A stretch of 64,000 bases of DNA, from assembly GCA_947589155.1 (NCBI GenBank), contig CANQBH010000001.1, positions 62,001 through 126,000 on the forward strand. Direction: 5' to 3'. Below the pieces are notes generated by a model that was given only the letters and a program-made list of their open reading frames with translations, ran no database searches and was not told the DNA's origin. The position numbers and the translations under genes were made by a program. The DNA comes from an uncultured Lachnospiraceae bacterium (lineage in GTDB: Bacteria; Bacillota; Clostridia; Lachnospirales; Lachnospiraceae). Every line of letters starts with the position of its first letter. Position 1 is the first letter of the stretch. Below, one piece after another: positions 47,952 through 57,468 of the stretch.

Positions 47952-50651
47952 ATGAAAAAGATCACGATCGGGATTTTGGCGCATGTGGACGCCGGAAAGA
48001 CAACCTTATCCGAGGCGCTGTTATATGGCGCCGGAGCGATCCGTTCCTTTGGACGCGTGGATCATCAGGACGCCTTTTTGGATACGGATGAGATGGAGCG
48101 CGAGCGGGGGATCACCATATTTTCCAAGACCGCGCGCTTTACCTGCGGGGATCGGGAGGACGCGATAGAGTTTATCCTTGTGGATACGCCGGGGCACGCG
48201 GACTTTTCGGCGGAAACGGAACGCGCGCTTTCCGTTCTGGATTATGCGGTCCTTGTCATCAGCGGCACGGACGGCGTGCAGGGGCATACGCGCACCCTGT
48301 GGAAACTGTTGGAGGCGTACCGCCTGCCGTGCTTTCTTTTTGTCAACAAAATGGACATTGCGGAGCGCGGGGAGGAAGAACTGCTGGCTTCCCTGCAAAA
48401 AGAACTGTCCGATTCCTGCATAAATTTCATGGGATTTTATGATACGCAGCGCTTTTCTTTGGAAGAAACGTCAGAAGCGGTCGCGATGTGCGAAGAAGAT
48501 CTGCTGGAGACGTTTCTGGAAACGGGATCGCTCGATCGGGGCGCGGTCCGCAGGGCCATACGCAGCCGCGCGGTCTTTCCGGTCTTTTTTGGTTCCGCCT
48601 TAAAAAGACAGGGGATCGAAACGCTGCAAACGGCGTTCGGCGAGTGGATGGAAGCCGCAAGCGCCGGAAAAGAGACGGGAGCGGTCTGCTATAAGATCGG
48701 GCGCGACCGGCAGGGGAACCGCCTTACCTATCTGCGCGTGACCGGCGGCAGTCTGCGCGTCCGCGACAGTCTCACCTACCGCTGCGACGGCGGGGAGATC
48801 ACCGAAAAGATCAGCCAGATCCGCTTATATCACGGCGACCATTATGAAACAAGCGGCGAGGCGGAGGCGGGCGAGATCTGCGCGGTGCTCGGGCTGAGCA
48901 AAACGCAGGCGGGCATGGCGTTCGGCAGTTGTCCGGCTCCGGCGCGCTGCGTGACGGAACCGGTACTGTCCTATCAGGTGCTTCCGCCGGACGGCGTGAA
49001 TCTGAACGCGGTTTTGGAGGCCGTGCGGCGCGAGGAGGAAGCGGATCCGGCGCTGCACGTCAAGTGGGAGCCGGAGACCGGCGGGATCTATGTCAACCTT
49101 ATGGGCGCGGTGCAGACGGAGATCCTGCAGCGGAAGATCAAAGAAAACGCCGGATTCCTCGTGACGTTCGGTCCGGGCCGTGTGCGGTATAAAGAGACGA
49201 TCCGCGGCGAGATCGAAGGCGTGGGGCATTTTGAGCCGCTTCGGCATTATGCGGAAGTCCATCTGCGTCTGGAAGGGCTGCCGCAGGGCAGCGGAATGGA
49301 ATACGCGACGGAGTGTCCGACGGACCTTCTGGAAGCGCGCTGGCAGCGGTCGATCTGCGGCTGCCTGAAAGAGACGGTGCATCCGGGCGTTTTGACCGGC
49401 GCGCCGCTGACGGATATGCGCGTGACGCTGCTTTCTGGCAGGGCGCACCCGAAGCACACGGACGGCGGCGATTTCCGTCAGGCTGCGTTCCGCGCGCTGC
49501 GTCAGGGCTTGCGGAAGGCCGAGTGTATCTTGTTGGAGCCGTACTATCAGGTCTGCCTTGAGGTGCCGGTAGAGCAGATCGGCCGCGCGATGACGGATAT
49601 GGAACGAAGGAACGGGACGTTCGCGCCGCCGGAACAGTCGGGCGATACGGCGCTGCTGCGCGGACAGGCTCCGGTGGCGCAGGTGCAGAATTACGCGGCG
49701 GAACTGGCGTCCTATACAAAAGACCGCGGCAGGATGAGCCTGTCGCCCGCCGGATATTTTCCCTGCAACGCGCAGGAGGATGTCGTCGCCGCGTCGGGAT
49801 ATAATCCGGACCGCGATGTGGAACGCCCCTGCGATTCCGTGTTCTGCGCCAAGGGCGCGGGGTACATCGTGCCGTGGTATGAAACGGAGGAGCATATGGA
49901 TCTGCCGCCTGCCCTTGCCGCGCGGACGGAGGAAGAAAGCGGCGAGACGATGATCCAACAGGCGAAGCGGATGGCGCGGGAGCGAAAGGAAGCGGCGCAG
50001 TTCCACGGCACAAGGAGCGGCGGCGTCGGCGGGATGGAAGCGGAACTCGAGGAGATCTTCCGCCGCACTTACGGCGAAGAAAAGCCGAGGACGCCGCAGA
50101 CGGAAGGAAGCCTGCGGGAATACGGAAGACAGGAAAATATCCGCGCCGCCAGAGAGCAGTATGACCTGACGCACAAAAAGGGCGCGAAAAAAGAATCGGA
50201 AGCGCCGTCTTATCTTTTGGTGGACGGATATAACATCATCTTTGCGTGGGAGGAACTGCGCGCGCTCGCGGAAGCGGATCTGGAGGCGGCGCGCGGAAAA
50301 CTGGCGGACATCCTGACCAATTACCGCGGCCATATCGGCGGCGAGGTGATCCTTGTCTTCGACGCCTACCGGCGGAAAGGGCACAGCGAGGAAGTCACAG
50401 ACTATCAGAATATCCATGTGGTCTATACGAGAGAAGCCGAGACCGCGGACGCTTATATCGAGAGGACGACGCACCAACTTGCGGGAGGGCGGCGCGTAAC
50501 GGTCGCCACATCCGACCGGCTGGAACAGATGATCGTTTTAGGCAGCGGCGCCTGCCGGATGTCCGCCGCGGAACTGGAACAGGAGATCCGGCGGGTCAAC
50601 GAAGCGGCGATGGAGCGCTATAAAAGCGGACAGAGAGGAGAGACGGAATGA
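47952..50651 (+). CDS. TetM-like ribosome-protection GTPase fused to C-terminal YacP/Rae1-type NYN nuclease domain
   Basis: IGILAHVDAGKTTLSEALLYGAGAI, RGITI, DTPGHADF, NKMD (GTPase); C-terminal YLLVDGYNIIFAWEEL, VILVFDAYRRKGH, VVYTREAETADAYIER, VTVATSDRLEQMIVLGSGACRMSAAELEQEI (NYN/YacP). Confidence 0.9.
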   Translation: MKKITIGILAHVDAGKTTLSEALLYGAGAIRSFGRVDHQDAFLDTDEMERERGITIFSKTARFTCGDREDAIEFILVDTPGHADFSAETERALSVLDYAVLVISGTDGVQGHTRTLWKLLEAYRLPCFLFVNKMDIAERGEEELLASLQKELSDSCINFMGFYDTQRFSLEETSEAVAMCEEDLLETFLETGSLDRGAVRRAIRSRAVFPVFFGSALKRQGIETLQTAFGEWMEAASAGKETGAVCYKIGRDRQGNRLTYLRVTGGSLRVRDSLTYRCDGGEITEKISQIRLYHGDHYETSGEAEAGEICAVLGLSKTQAGMAFGSCPAPARCVTEPVLSYQVLPPDGVNLNAVLEAVRREEEADPALHVKWEPETGGIYVNLMGAVQTEILQRKIKENAGFLVTFGPGRVRYKETIRGEIEGVGHFEPLRHYAEVHLRLEGLPQGSGMEYATECPTDLLEARWQRSICGCLKETVHPGVLTGAPLTDMRVTLLSGRAHPKHTDGGDFRQAAFRALRQGLRKAECILLEPYYQVCLEVPVEQIGRAMTDMERRNGTFAPPEQSGDTALLRGQAPVAQVQNYAAELASYTKDRGRMSLSPAGYFPCNAQEDVVAASGYNPDRDVERPCDSVFCAKGAGYIVPWYETEEHMDLPPALAARTEEESGETMIQQAKRMARERKEAAQFHGTRSGGVGGMEAELEEIFRRTYGEEKPRTPQTEGSLREYGRQENIRAAREQYDLTHKKGAKKESEAPSYLLVDGYNIIFAWEELRALAEADLEAARGKLADILTNYRGHIGGEVILVFDAYRRKGHSEEVTDYQNIHVVYTREAETADAYIERTTHQLAGGRRVTVATSDRLEQMIVLGSGACRMSAAELEQEIRRVNEAAMERYKSGQRGETE

Positions 50652-51739
50652 AGATCATACATTGCGCGGACCTTCATCTGGATTCCAAGATGGAGAGCAA
50701 TCTGGATCGGGAACTGGCGGCCCTGCGGCGGGACGAACTGCTGGATTCGTTCGAGGAGATGGCGGAATTTGCCGAGGAACAGGGCGTGCGCGCCATCCTG
50801 ATCGCGGGCGATCTTTTTGACAAGCCGCATATCCGCAAAAGTGCAAAAAATCGGGTCATGGAAGTGTTTGCGAGCCATCCGCAGATCGACTTCTGTTATC
50901 TCCGCGGCAACCACGACAACTGCGATATCTTCGAGGAGATCGAAAGCGGCGGGCAGTTGGAAAACGTCAGGACGTTCGGCTCCGGACAGTGGACGACTTA
51001 CGATTACGGCGAGGCGACCGTCACCGGCATGGAACTCACGAAGGAAAATGCCGCCACGCTGGGGATGAATCTTTTGCTTGATAAGAACCGGCTGAATATC
51101 GTCATGCTGCACGGACAGGAAGCGGAGCGGCAGGGAACGGACAAGACCGAGGTCGTCGACCTTACGCTGCTGCGGAATAAAAACATCGATTATCTGGCGC
51201 TGGGGCACATCCACAGTTATAAAAAAGAGCGGCTGGACGACCGCGGCGTTTACTGTTACAGCGGATGCCTCGAGGGCAGGGGATTCGACGAGTGCGGAGA
51301 AAAAGGCTTTGTCATGCTGGAGATCGAAAACGGCAAAATCGAGACGGAGTTCGTACCGTTCTGCCGCCGCTGCCTGCACGAGGTAAATGTCGGCGTAACG
51401 CCGGAGATGGGAATGCCGGAGATGATCGCGGCTGCAAAAAGCGCGCTGGAGAAGATCCCGTCGGACGATCTGGTCAAGATCATATTGACGGGCAGGACAG
51501 CCATGCAGAACGACGTCGACATCAGGCGGCTTTTGCGCAGTCTGGATCGGGAGTTCTTTTTCGTCAAGGCGTACGACCGGACGAGCGTGGCGGTGGATTA
51601 TGAGAGTTTCCGGAACGACAAATCGCTAAAAGGCGAGTTCGTGCGCCTGATGGAAAACAGCGAGATGACAGAGGAGGAGCGGTCCGCGGTCATAGAACTG
51701 GGACTGCGCGCGATCATGGGAGAGGACTTGGAAGCATGA
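50648..51739 (+). CDS. YhaO/SbcD-like metallophosphoesterase
   Basis: MKIIHCADLHLDS, LIAGDLFDKPH, YLRGNHDNCD, MLHGQE, LALGHIHSY; ATGA overlap with upstream gene. Confidence 0.9.
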   Translation: MKIIHCADLHLDSKMESNLDRELAALRRDELLDSFEEMAEFAEEQGVRAILIAGDLFDKPHIRKSAKNRVMEVFASHPQIDFCYLRGNHDNCDIFEEIESGGQLENVRTFGSGQWTTYDYGEATVTGMELTKENAATLGMNLLLDKNRLNIVMLHGQEAERQGTDKTEVVDLTLLRNKNIDYLALGHIHSYKKERLDDRGVYCYSGCLEGRGFDECGEKGFVMLEIENGKIETEFVPFCRRCLHEVNVGVTPEMGMPEMIAAAKSALEKIPSDDLVKIILTGRTAMQNDVDIRRLLRSLDREFFFVKAYDRTSVAVDYESFRNDKSLKGEFVRLMENSEMTEEERSAVIELGLRAIMGEDLEA

Positions 51740-54435
51740 AACTGATTTCCTGTTATATCACGGGGTTTGGGACCATAAAAGAATACGGATGCAGTTTTTC
51801 GGACGGGCTGACCGCGGTGTGCCGTGAGAACGGCTGGGGAAAGACGTCGTTCTGCGCGTTCCTCAAGGCGATGTTTTACGGGATGGAGTATTCCGCCCGC
51901 AGCAAGGCGCTGAACGACAGAAAACACTATCTGCCGTGGGACGGAGGCGTCTGCGGCGGCAGCGTCGTTTTTGAGGCGGACGGGAAGGTCTACCGCCTCG
52001 AGCGGACGTTTGGGAAAAGCGATAAGGCGGATACGTTCTGTTTGTACGACGATACGACGGGAAAGGCGAGCGACGCCTATTCGGAGAAGATCGGCGAGGA
52101 ACTCTTTGAAGTGGATCGCGAATCTTTTGAGCGGAGCATTTTTATCCCGCAGGCCGCGCCGGAGACCGCGATGACGGACAGTCTGAATGCAAAGATGGGC
52201 GATCTGGCGGCGGCGAAGGACGATATCAACAATTTTGACGCGGCGCTGGGCCGCGTGCAGGAAGCGAAGAAATCCTATCTGCGAAAGAGCGCGGTCAACA
52301 ACGGGCGGCTGAACGTCATCCGCGACGAGATCCGCAGCTGCGCGGAAGTGATCGATAAAAAAGAGGCGATCTTAAACGGCTTTGAGATACAGACGCGGCA
52401 GCAGGAGAAAAACAAAGACAGGCTCAAAGAGATGGAAAAGGAAAAAAGCGGGATCGCCGAGCGCATCCGGCGGCAGAGCCTGATGGAGCAGGAGCGGGGC
52501 GCGTACCGCAAGCAGAAGGAGTTTCTGGAGAAACAGCAGGAAGAAGCGTCGCGGTTGGATGATTTTTTTGCCGCGGGCATACCGGAGGACGGCGAGCAGG
52601 AAGCGGTCGAGGAGACCGAACGGCAGTATGACATGAACTGCCGCGCGGAAAAGGAACTGATGGCAAAGATACCGGACGAGGCGCAGATCGGCCGGTGGGA
52701 GGAACTTTTTGCGGACGGCGTTCCGGCAAAGAGCGAGACAGAACTCTGGAACGAAAAGGCGCAGAGGATACAGGAACTTCAAATTCAGGGAAAGCACGCC
52801 AAACTTTCGGAGGATACGGAAAAACAGATCGAAGAATACCGCCGGTTCTTTTCCGAGAAGCAGCCGACCGAGGAAGAACTGGCGCAGGTGGAAAAGGATG
52901 CGATGGAACTTTCCCGACTGGAAGGAAGGATGGTCGAGTTGAGCGACCGGTACCGCAATCTAAAGGCCCGTCGGGAGGTTGCGGAGGAGCAGGACGAAAA
53001 CAGGGGAAACGGCGTCGTGATCCTGCTGGCCGTGCTCGCGCTCGCGCTGGCTGCGGGCGGCTTCGCGTTTCGTTTTCTGACGCCGGGCAGCAGCGTCAAT
53101 ACGAGCCTGCAGATCGCCTGCTTCGGAGGCGCGGCGCTCGTGCTGTCTTTTCTGGTCATGCACCTTCTGCGTGTCAGAACGACGCGGGAGAACCGGCGCA
53201 GGGAGATCGCGCGGCAGGCGGAAGAACTCAGCGAAAGCCTCCGTCAGTGCGAGGAGGAGAAGAACGCCGCGGCGGATCGGTGCGGCGCGTTCCTTTCGCA
53301 TTTCCGGATGACGCCGGGCGGATCGATGCAGCAGATGATCTATGAGATCAGGGTGCATCTGGAGAAGTACCGGCATTTGCAGGAGGAAGAAGAAAAATCG
53401 ACGGAACAGACGACGGAGGCCGTCGAAGAACTTTCGGATATTCGCATGGAACTCTATACGCTGCTCGGCCATTACGCGGAGTGCTACGGGATGGATCTTT
53501 ATCACGAGGGATGCGAGACGACGCTTCTGGAGCGGCTCAATAAAGACATGGAAGCCTATGAGGAATATGCGTATCATAAAACGCAGTATGAACTTTTACA
53601 GGCGACAAAGAAGCAGCAGAAAATGCAAATAGACGGCTATCTGTCCCGATTCCCGCTGGATAGGACGCTGCCGCCGTCGGAAAACCTCAAGGTGATCGCG
53701 GACGATCTGAAACGTTACGGCCGCCTGCAGGAGGAGATCGCCGCTTCCCAAAAAGAGATCGAGGCGTTCGAGGGCATGGAGGAAGCCGAAGAAGAAAGCG
53801 TTCCGGTGGAGGAACTTCAGGCGCGGCAGGCGCAGATCGACGATCAGATCAGGGAAGTGAATCAGGAACTTGTCAAAGACGGCGAAAGGCTCGCGCAGCT
53901 TTCGGAAGAACTGGAAGCCGTGGAGGAAGCGGAACGCAGACGCGACGTGCTTATGGAAGAACAAAGGGAGTGCGGGAAAAAGGTCGAACTGTTGGAAAAG
54001 ACGGAACATTATCTTCAGATCGCAAGAGAGAGATTCCTTTCCGTTTATATGGAACCGCTGCATAAAGGCATGGAACGTTATATGTCGATGCTGGACGGTG
54101 GCAGCAGCGCGTCCCTTGGCATGGAGATCGATATCACGATGGATCTTTCCGTGCAGGTCAGGAGTAACGGAAATACCCGTTCGGGCGAGTATCTGAGCAG
54201 GGGATATCAGGATCTTGCCGCGCTGTGCGCAAGATTTGCGCTGGTCGACGTGCTGTATCATAAGGAGCAGCCGATGATCGTGCTGGACGACCCGTTTACG
54301 AATCTCGACATAGACAAGATCGGGCGGGGCTTGGAACTGCTTCAGGAGATCGCCTCCGACCGGCAGATCCTTTATTTCACCTGTCATCAAAGCCGGATGC
54401 CGGAAGGCAACTACACGGAGATCCTTCCGGCGTAA
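51736..54435 (+). CDS. YhaN/SbcC-like AAA ATPase with central membrane hairpin
   Basis: ENGWGKTSFCAFLKAMFYGM, long coiled coils, LSRGYQDLAALCARFALVDVLYHKEQPMIVLDDPFTNLD; two hydrophobic helices in the middle. Confidence 0.88.
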   Translation: MKLISCYITGFGTIKEYGCSFSDGLTAVCRENGWGKTSFCAFLKAMFYGMEYSARSKALNDRKHYLPWDGGVCGGSVVFEADGKVYRLERTFGKSDKADTFCLYDDTTGKASDAYSEKIGEELFEVDRESFERSIFIPQAAPETAMTDSLNAKMGDLAAAKDDINNFDAALGRVQEAKKSYLRKSAVNNGRLNVIRDEIRSCAEVIDKKEAILNGFEIQTRQQEKNKDRLKEMEKEKSGIAERIRRQSLMEQERGAYRKQKEFLEKQQEEASRLDDFFAAGIPEDGEQEAVEETERQYDMNCRAEKELMAKIPDEAQIGRWEELFADGVPAKSETELWNEKAQRIQELQIQGKHAKLSEDTEKQIEEYRRFFSEKQPTEEELAQVEKDAMELSRLEGRMVELSDRYRNLKARREVAEEQDENRGNGVVILLAVLALALAAGGFAFRFLTPGSSVNTSLQIACFGGAALVLSFLVMHLLRVRTTRENRRREIARQAEELSESLRQCEEEKNAAADRCGAFLSHFRMTPGGSMQQMIYEIRVHLEKYRHLQEEEEKSTEQTTEAVEELSDIRMELYTLLGHYAECYGMDLYHEGCETTLLERLNKDMEAYEEYAYHKTQYELLQATKKQQKMQIDGYLSRFPLDRTLPPSENLKVIADDLKRYGRLQEEIAASQKEIEAFEGMEEAEEESVPVEELQARQAQIDDQIREVNQELVKDGERLAQLSEELEAVEEAERRRDVLMEEQRECGKKVELLEKTEHYLQIARERFLSVYMEPLHKGMERYMSMLDGGSSASLGMEIDITMDLSVQVRSNGNTRSGEYLSRGYQDLAALCARFALVDVLYHKEQPMIVLDDPFTNLDIDKIGRGLELLQEIASDRQILYFTCHQSRMPEGNYTEILPA

Positions 54436-54451
54436 ACGCGGCTGTCAAAGG

Positions 54452-54694
54452 CTAATGAAGTTCGCGGTATTCGATGCGCCCGGCGCGAATCCAGCCGCGG
54501 ACTTTCTGGAGAGGGATATGGAAATGCTCCGCAAGCTGCAACTCCGTCGCGTGATGCGTATGAAGGTAATCTTTGACTTCCTGAAACAGCATTTCGTCCT
54601 GACAGGAAGGGCAGACGTCGCCTCGGATGCTTTTTGGCATTGCACGGTTGCACCGCGCGCAGACGCGCCGCTTTGGAGGTTCATGGTAAAACAT
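54452..54694 (-). CDS. Small zinc-ribbon/HTH protein, YvyF-like (flagellar operon protein type)
   Basis: CARCNRAMPKSIRGDVCPSCQDEMLFQEVKDYL...IPLQKVRGWIRAGRIEYREL. Confidence 0.6.
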   Translation of the reverse strand: MFYHEPPKRRVCARCNRAMPKSIRGDVCPSCQDEMLFQEVKDYLHTHHATELQLAEHFHIPLQKVRGWIRAGRIEYRELH

Positions 54695-54813
54695 AGGCGT
54701 TCATCTCCTTTGTCATAAAAAAGGGACTCTATATTCCTATTATAGCAAAAGATTGCAGGAGATAAAAGAAAATGCTAAAATTTTTGCAAAAGCGCGGGAG
54801 GGAGTGAAAGAAC

Positions 54814-55614
54814 ATGGAACCAAGAGAGATGCCGGTCGCTGTCTTTGATTCCGGTCTGGGAGGCGTGAGCGTGCTCCGCGAACTGAGAAAGGTCATGCCG
54901 AACGAGGATTTTTTTTATTTCGGTGATTCCCTGAACGCGCCTTACGGAACCAAGAGTCCGGAAGAAGTGCGCGCGCTGACGATCGCCCACACCAAAGACT
55001 TTCTTGCGATGGGCGTCAAGGGCGTCGTGATCGCCTGCAATACAGCCACCAGCGCCGCCGTGCGCAAACTGCGGCAGATGTATCCGCAGGTTCCGCTGGT
55101 CGGGATCGAACCGGCGGTCAAACCCGCCGTGGAGGCGTATCCAAAAGGCCGTATCCTTGTCATGGCGACGCCCGTGACGATCCGCGAAGAAAAACTCCGC
55201 CATCTGATCGAGCGTTACGGGGGCGAGGCGCAGGTGATCCCGCTGGCCTGCCCGGGGCTGATGGACTTCGTGGAAGCGGGCAACATCGACAGTCCGGAGA
55301 TCTACGGCTTCCTGCGTGATCTGCTCTATCCCTATGTCGGAAATGTCGACGGCGTGGTCTTGGGCTGCACGCATTACCCGTTTGTGCGGCGCGCCATCGA
55401 GGACATCCTCGGCCCGCGCACGGAGATCTTTGACGGCGGCGTGGGTACGGCAAAAGAAATGAAACGGCGGCTTGCCGCGGCGGATCTGCTTTGTAAAAAT
55501 ACACAAAAAGAAGGGACGATCCGTTTTGAAAACAGCAATAAGTCACAAGAAAAAGAAGCGCTGTTTTACCGTCTTCTCAAATATGACCAAAAGCAACATC
55601 CGACCTTGCAATAG
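54814..55614 (+). CDS. murI: Glutamate racemase
   Basis: VAVFDSGLGGVSVLRELRKVMPNEDFFYFGDSLNAPYG, IACNTATSAAV, GCTHYPFV. Confidence 0.96.
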   Translation: MEPREMPVAVFDSGLGGVSVLRELRKVMPNEDFFYFGDSLNAPYGTKSPEEVRALTIAHTKDFLAMGVKGVVIACNTATSAAVRKLRQMYPQVPLVGIEPAVKPAVEAYPKGRILVMATPVTIREEKLRHLIERYGGEAQVIPLACPGLMDFVEAGNIDSPEIYGFLRDLLYPYVGNVDGVVLGCTHYPFVRRAIEDILGPRTEIFDGGVGTAKEMKRRLAAADLLCKNTQKEGTIRFENSNKSQEKEALFYRLLKYDQKQHPTLQ

Positions 55615-55675
55615 CCGGACAGGAGGAGTAAAATAGGTTCGGCTTAAAAAAGAAAATAAGTACTGGGAAAGACGG

Positions 55676-56899
55676 GTGAGTAAGATGAATTATCAATTTT
55701 TATTGTGGATCGCTTTGATCCTCGTTTCTACCAAACTTTTGGGACTGCTCTGCAAGGCGATCAACCTGCCGGAAGTGGTGGGCGCTCTGGTGGCCGGCGT
55801 GATCCTCGGGCCGTCCTGTTTGAATCTCATGTCTATGAACGGCGACTCGGGAATGTTCCTTGAGTATGCGGCCGAACTGGGCGTGATTTTTTTGATGTTT
55901 TCCGCGGGATTGGAGACCGATCTGAAGGAGATGAAAAACAATCTCGGCGCTTCGTTCGTTACGGCGCTGATCGGCGTTATCGTGCCGCTGGTCGGCGGCT
56001 TCTTGGGATACGGGCTGTATTTCGGCGCGGATTTTTCCAACTATGACGAAATGCTGCAATCCCTGTTTGTCGGCGTGGTTTTAACGGCGACTTCCGTAAG
56101 TATCACCGTGGAAACGCTGCGCGAGATGGGCAAACTTCAGGGGAAGGTCGGTTCGACGATCCTCGGCGCGGCGATCATCGACGATATCCTCGGCATGGTC
56201 GTGCTTGCCGTGGTATCCAGCATGAAAGATACGAGCGTCAAACCGGCGACCGTGTTCGTCAAGATCATCCTGTACGCGGTATTGATCGTCATACTGATGA
56301 TGATCATCAGCCGTCTGGAGTTCGTGCTCGAAAAGACGGACCACAAGAGAAGGGCGACGATCTTCGCGATCGCGTTCTGTTTCCTTCTGGCGTATATCTC
56401 CGAGGTGGGATTTGGAATCGCCGATATCACGGGCGCATATTTTGCCGGCGTTATGCTCTGCCGATCCAAGATCAGGGAATATGTGGACTTTAAGATCCAC
56501 GACGTATCTACGGTCTTCTTCTCCTGTATCTTCTTTGCCAGCGTGGGACTGAAGGTGACGCTGGGAGGCATGGGCCTGCATATCTGGCTCTTCGCCGTGA
56601 TCCTTACGGTCATCGCGATCCTGTCCAAGATGGTCGGCTGCGGCCTCGGCGCAAAACTCTGCGGCTTCAGTTGGTCGGAGTCCCTGCAGACCGGCGTAGG
56701 AATGATCTCCCGCGGCGAGGTGGCGCTGATCGTGGCGGAAAAAGGACGCCAGTGCGGGCTGATCGATGAAAAACTCTTTGCGCCGATCATCCTCGTGGTC
56801 ATCGTCACGACGCTGATGACGCCGATCCTGTTAAAGATGGTATTTAAGGATCGTAACGGCGGCGACTCACTGAAACCAGAGACTCTGGTTCGTGGTTGA
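55676..56899 (+). CDS. Kef-type cation:proton antiporter (GTG start, or ATG 55685)
   Basis: Multi-TM; INLPEVVGALVAGVILGPSCL, ATSVSITVETLREMGKL, GAAIIDDILGMVVLA. Confidence 0.9.
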   Translation: MSKMNYQFLLWIALILVSTKLLGLLCKAINLPEVVGALVAGVILGPSCLNLMSMNGDSGMFLEYAAELGVIFLMFSAGLETDLKEMKNNLGASFVTALIGVIVPLVGGFLGYGLYFGADFSNYDEMLQSLFVGVVLTATSVSITVETLREMGKLQGKVGSTILGAAIIDDILGMVVLAVVSSMKDTSVKPATVFVKIILYAVLIVILMMIISRLEFVLEKTDHKRRATIFAIAFCFLLAYISEVGFGIADITGAYFAGVMLCRSKIREYVDFKIHDVSTVFFSCIFFASVGLKVTLGGMGLHIWLFAVILTVIAILSKMVGCGLGAKLCGFSWSESLQTGVGMISRGEVALIVAEKGRQCGLIDEKLFAPIILVVIVTTLMTPILLKMVFKDRNGGDSLKPETLVRG

Positions 56900-57433
56900 T
56901 ACGGCGTCGATGCCGGTATTCAGCAGGGCGACGACTTCTTCCTTCCGGCTGATAAGCCCGCTGGCGATCATAGGATAGCGGAACATTTCATAGATCTTCT
57001 GGATGACGTTGGGCATCGGGCCCGGCAGGACTTCCAGAATATCCGGCCTGATGTTCTGCAACTGTTTATCAATGTTGCGGTAGGCCATGGAATCGATTAC
57101 GAAGCACCGCAGCACGGTGCAGAGGGAAAGTTCTTTGGCTTTTTGCAGAGGAGCGGCCTTTGTGGATATGACGCCGTCCGCCTTTGTGCGGCGGGCGATA
57201 TATTCCGCGGCCGCTTCTTTTGCGCTCAATCCCTGAATCAGGTCGATGTCCACGAAAGCGAGTTTGCCGCCGCTCTTGACGGTGTCAACGATGTCGGGGA
57301 TCGTCATGACGTCTCCGTAAAGGATGAAGATGATCTGCGTTTCGGAATCCAGACAGGCGTGCAGCCCGTCATCGTCTTTGACCGCCGCGATGATCGGCGA
57401 AACTTCCAGCGCGTCCCGATAGATTTTTTTCAT
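56867..57433 (-). CDS. glpP: Glycerol-3-phosphate-responsive antiterminator GlpP
   Basis: SPIIAAVKDDDGLHACLDSETQIIFILYGDV, FVDIDLIQGLSAKEAAAEYI, DILEVLPGPMPNVIQKI; GGAAGGAG RBS before ATG 57433. Confidence 0.92.
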   Translation of the reverse strand: MKKIYRDALEVSPIIAAVKDDDGLHACLDSETQIIFILYGDVMTIPDIVDTVKSGGKLAFVDIDLIQGLSAKEAAAEYIARRTKADGVISTKAAPLQKAKELSLCTVLRCFVIDSMAYRNIDKQLQNIRPDILEVLPGPMPNVIQKIYEMFRYPMIASGLISRKEEVVALLNTGIDAVSTTNQSLWFQ

Positions 57434-57468
57434 GTCTGCTGCTCCTTCCATGTCAAATGATGTCAAAT

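Noticed and set aside
47952-50651. Calling the TetM-like protein a tetracycline resistance gene
   Set aside because: It is chromosomal, lies in a housekeeping context, is divergent and carries an NYN fusion; homology to RPPs alone does not establish resistance.
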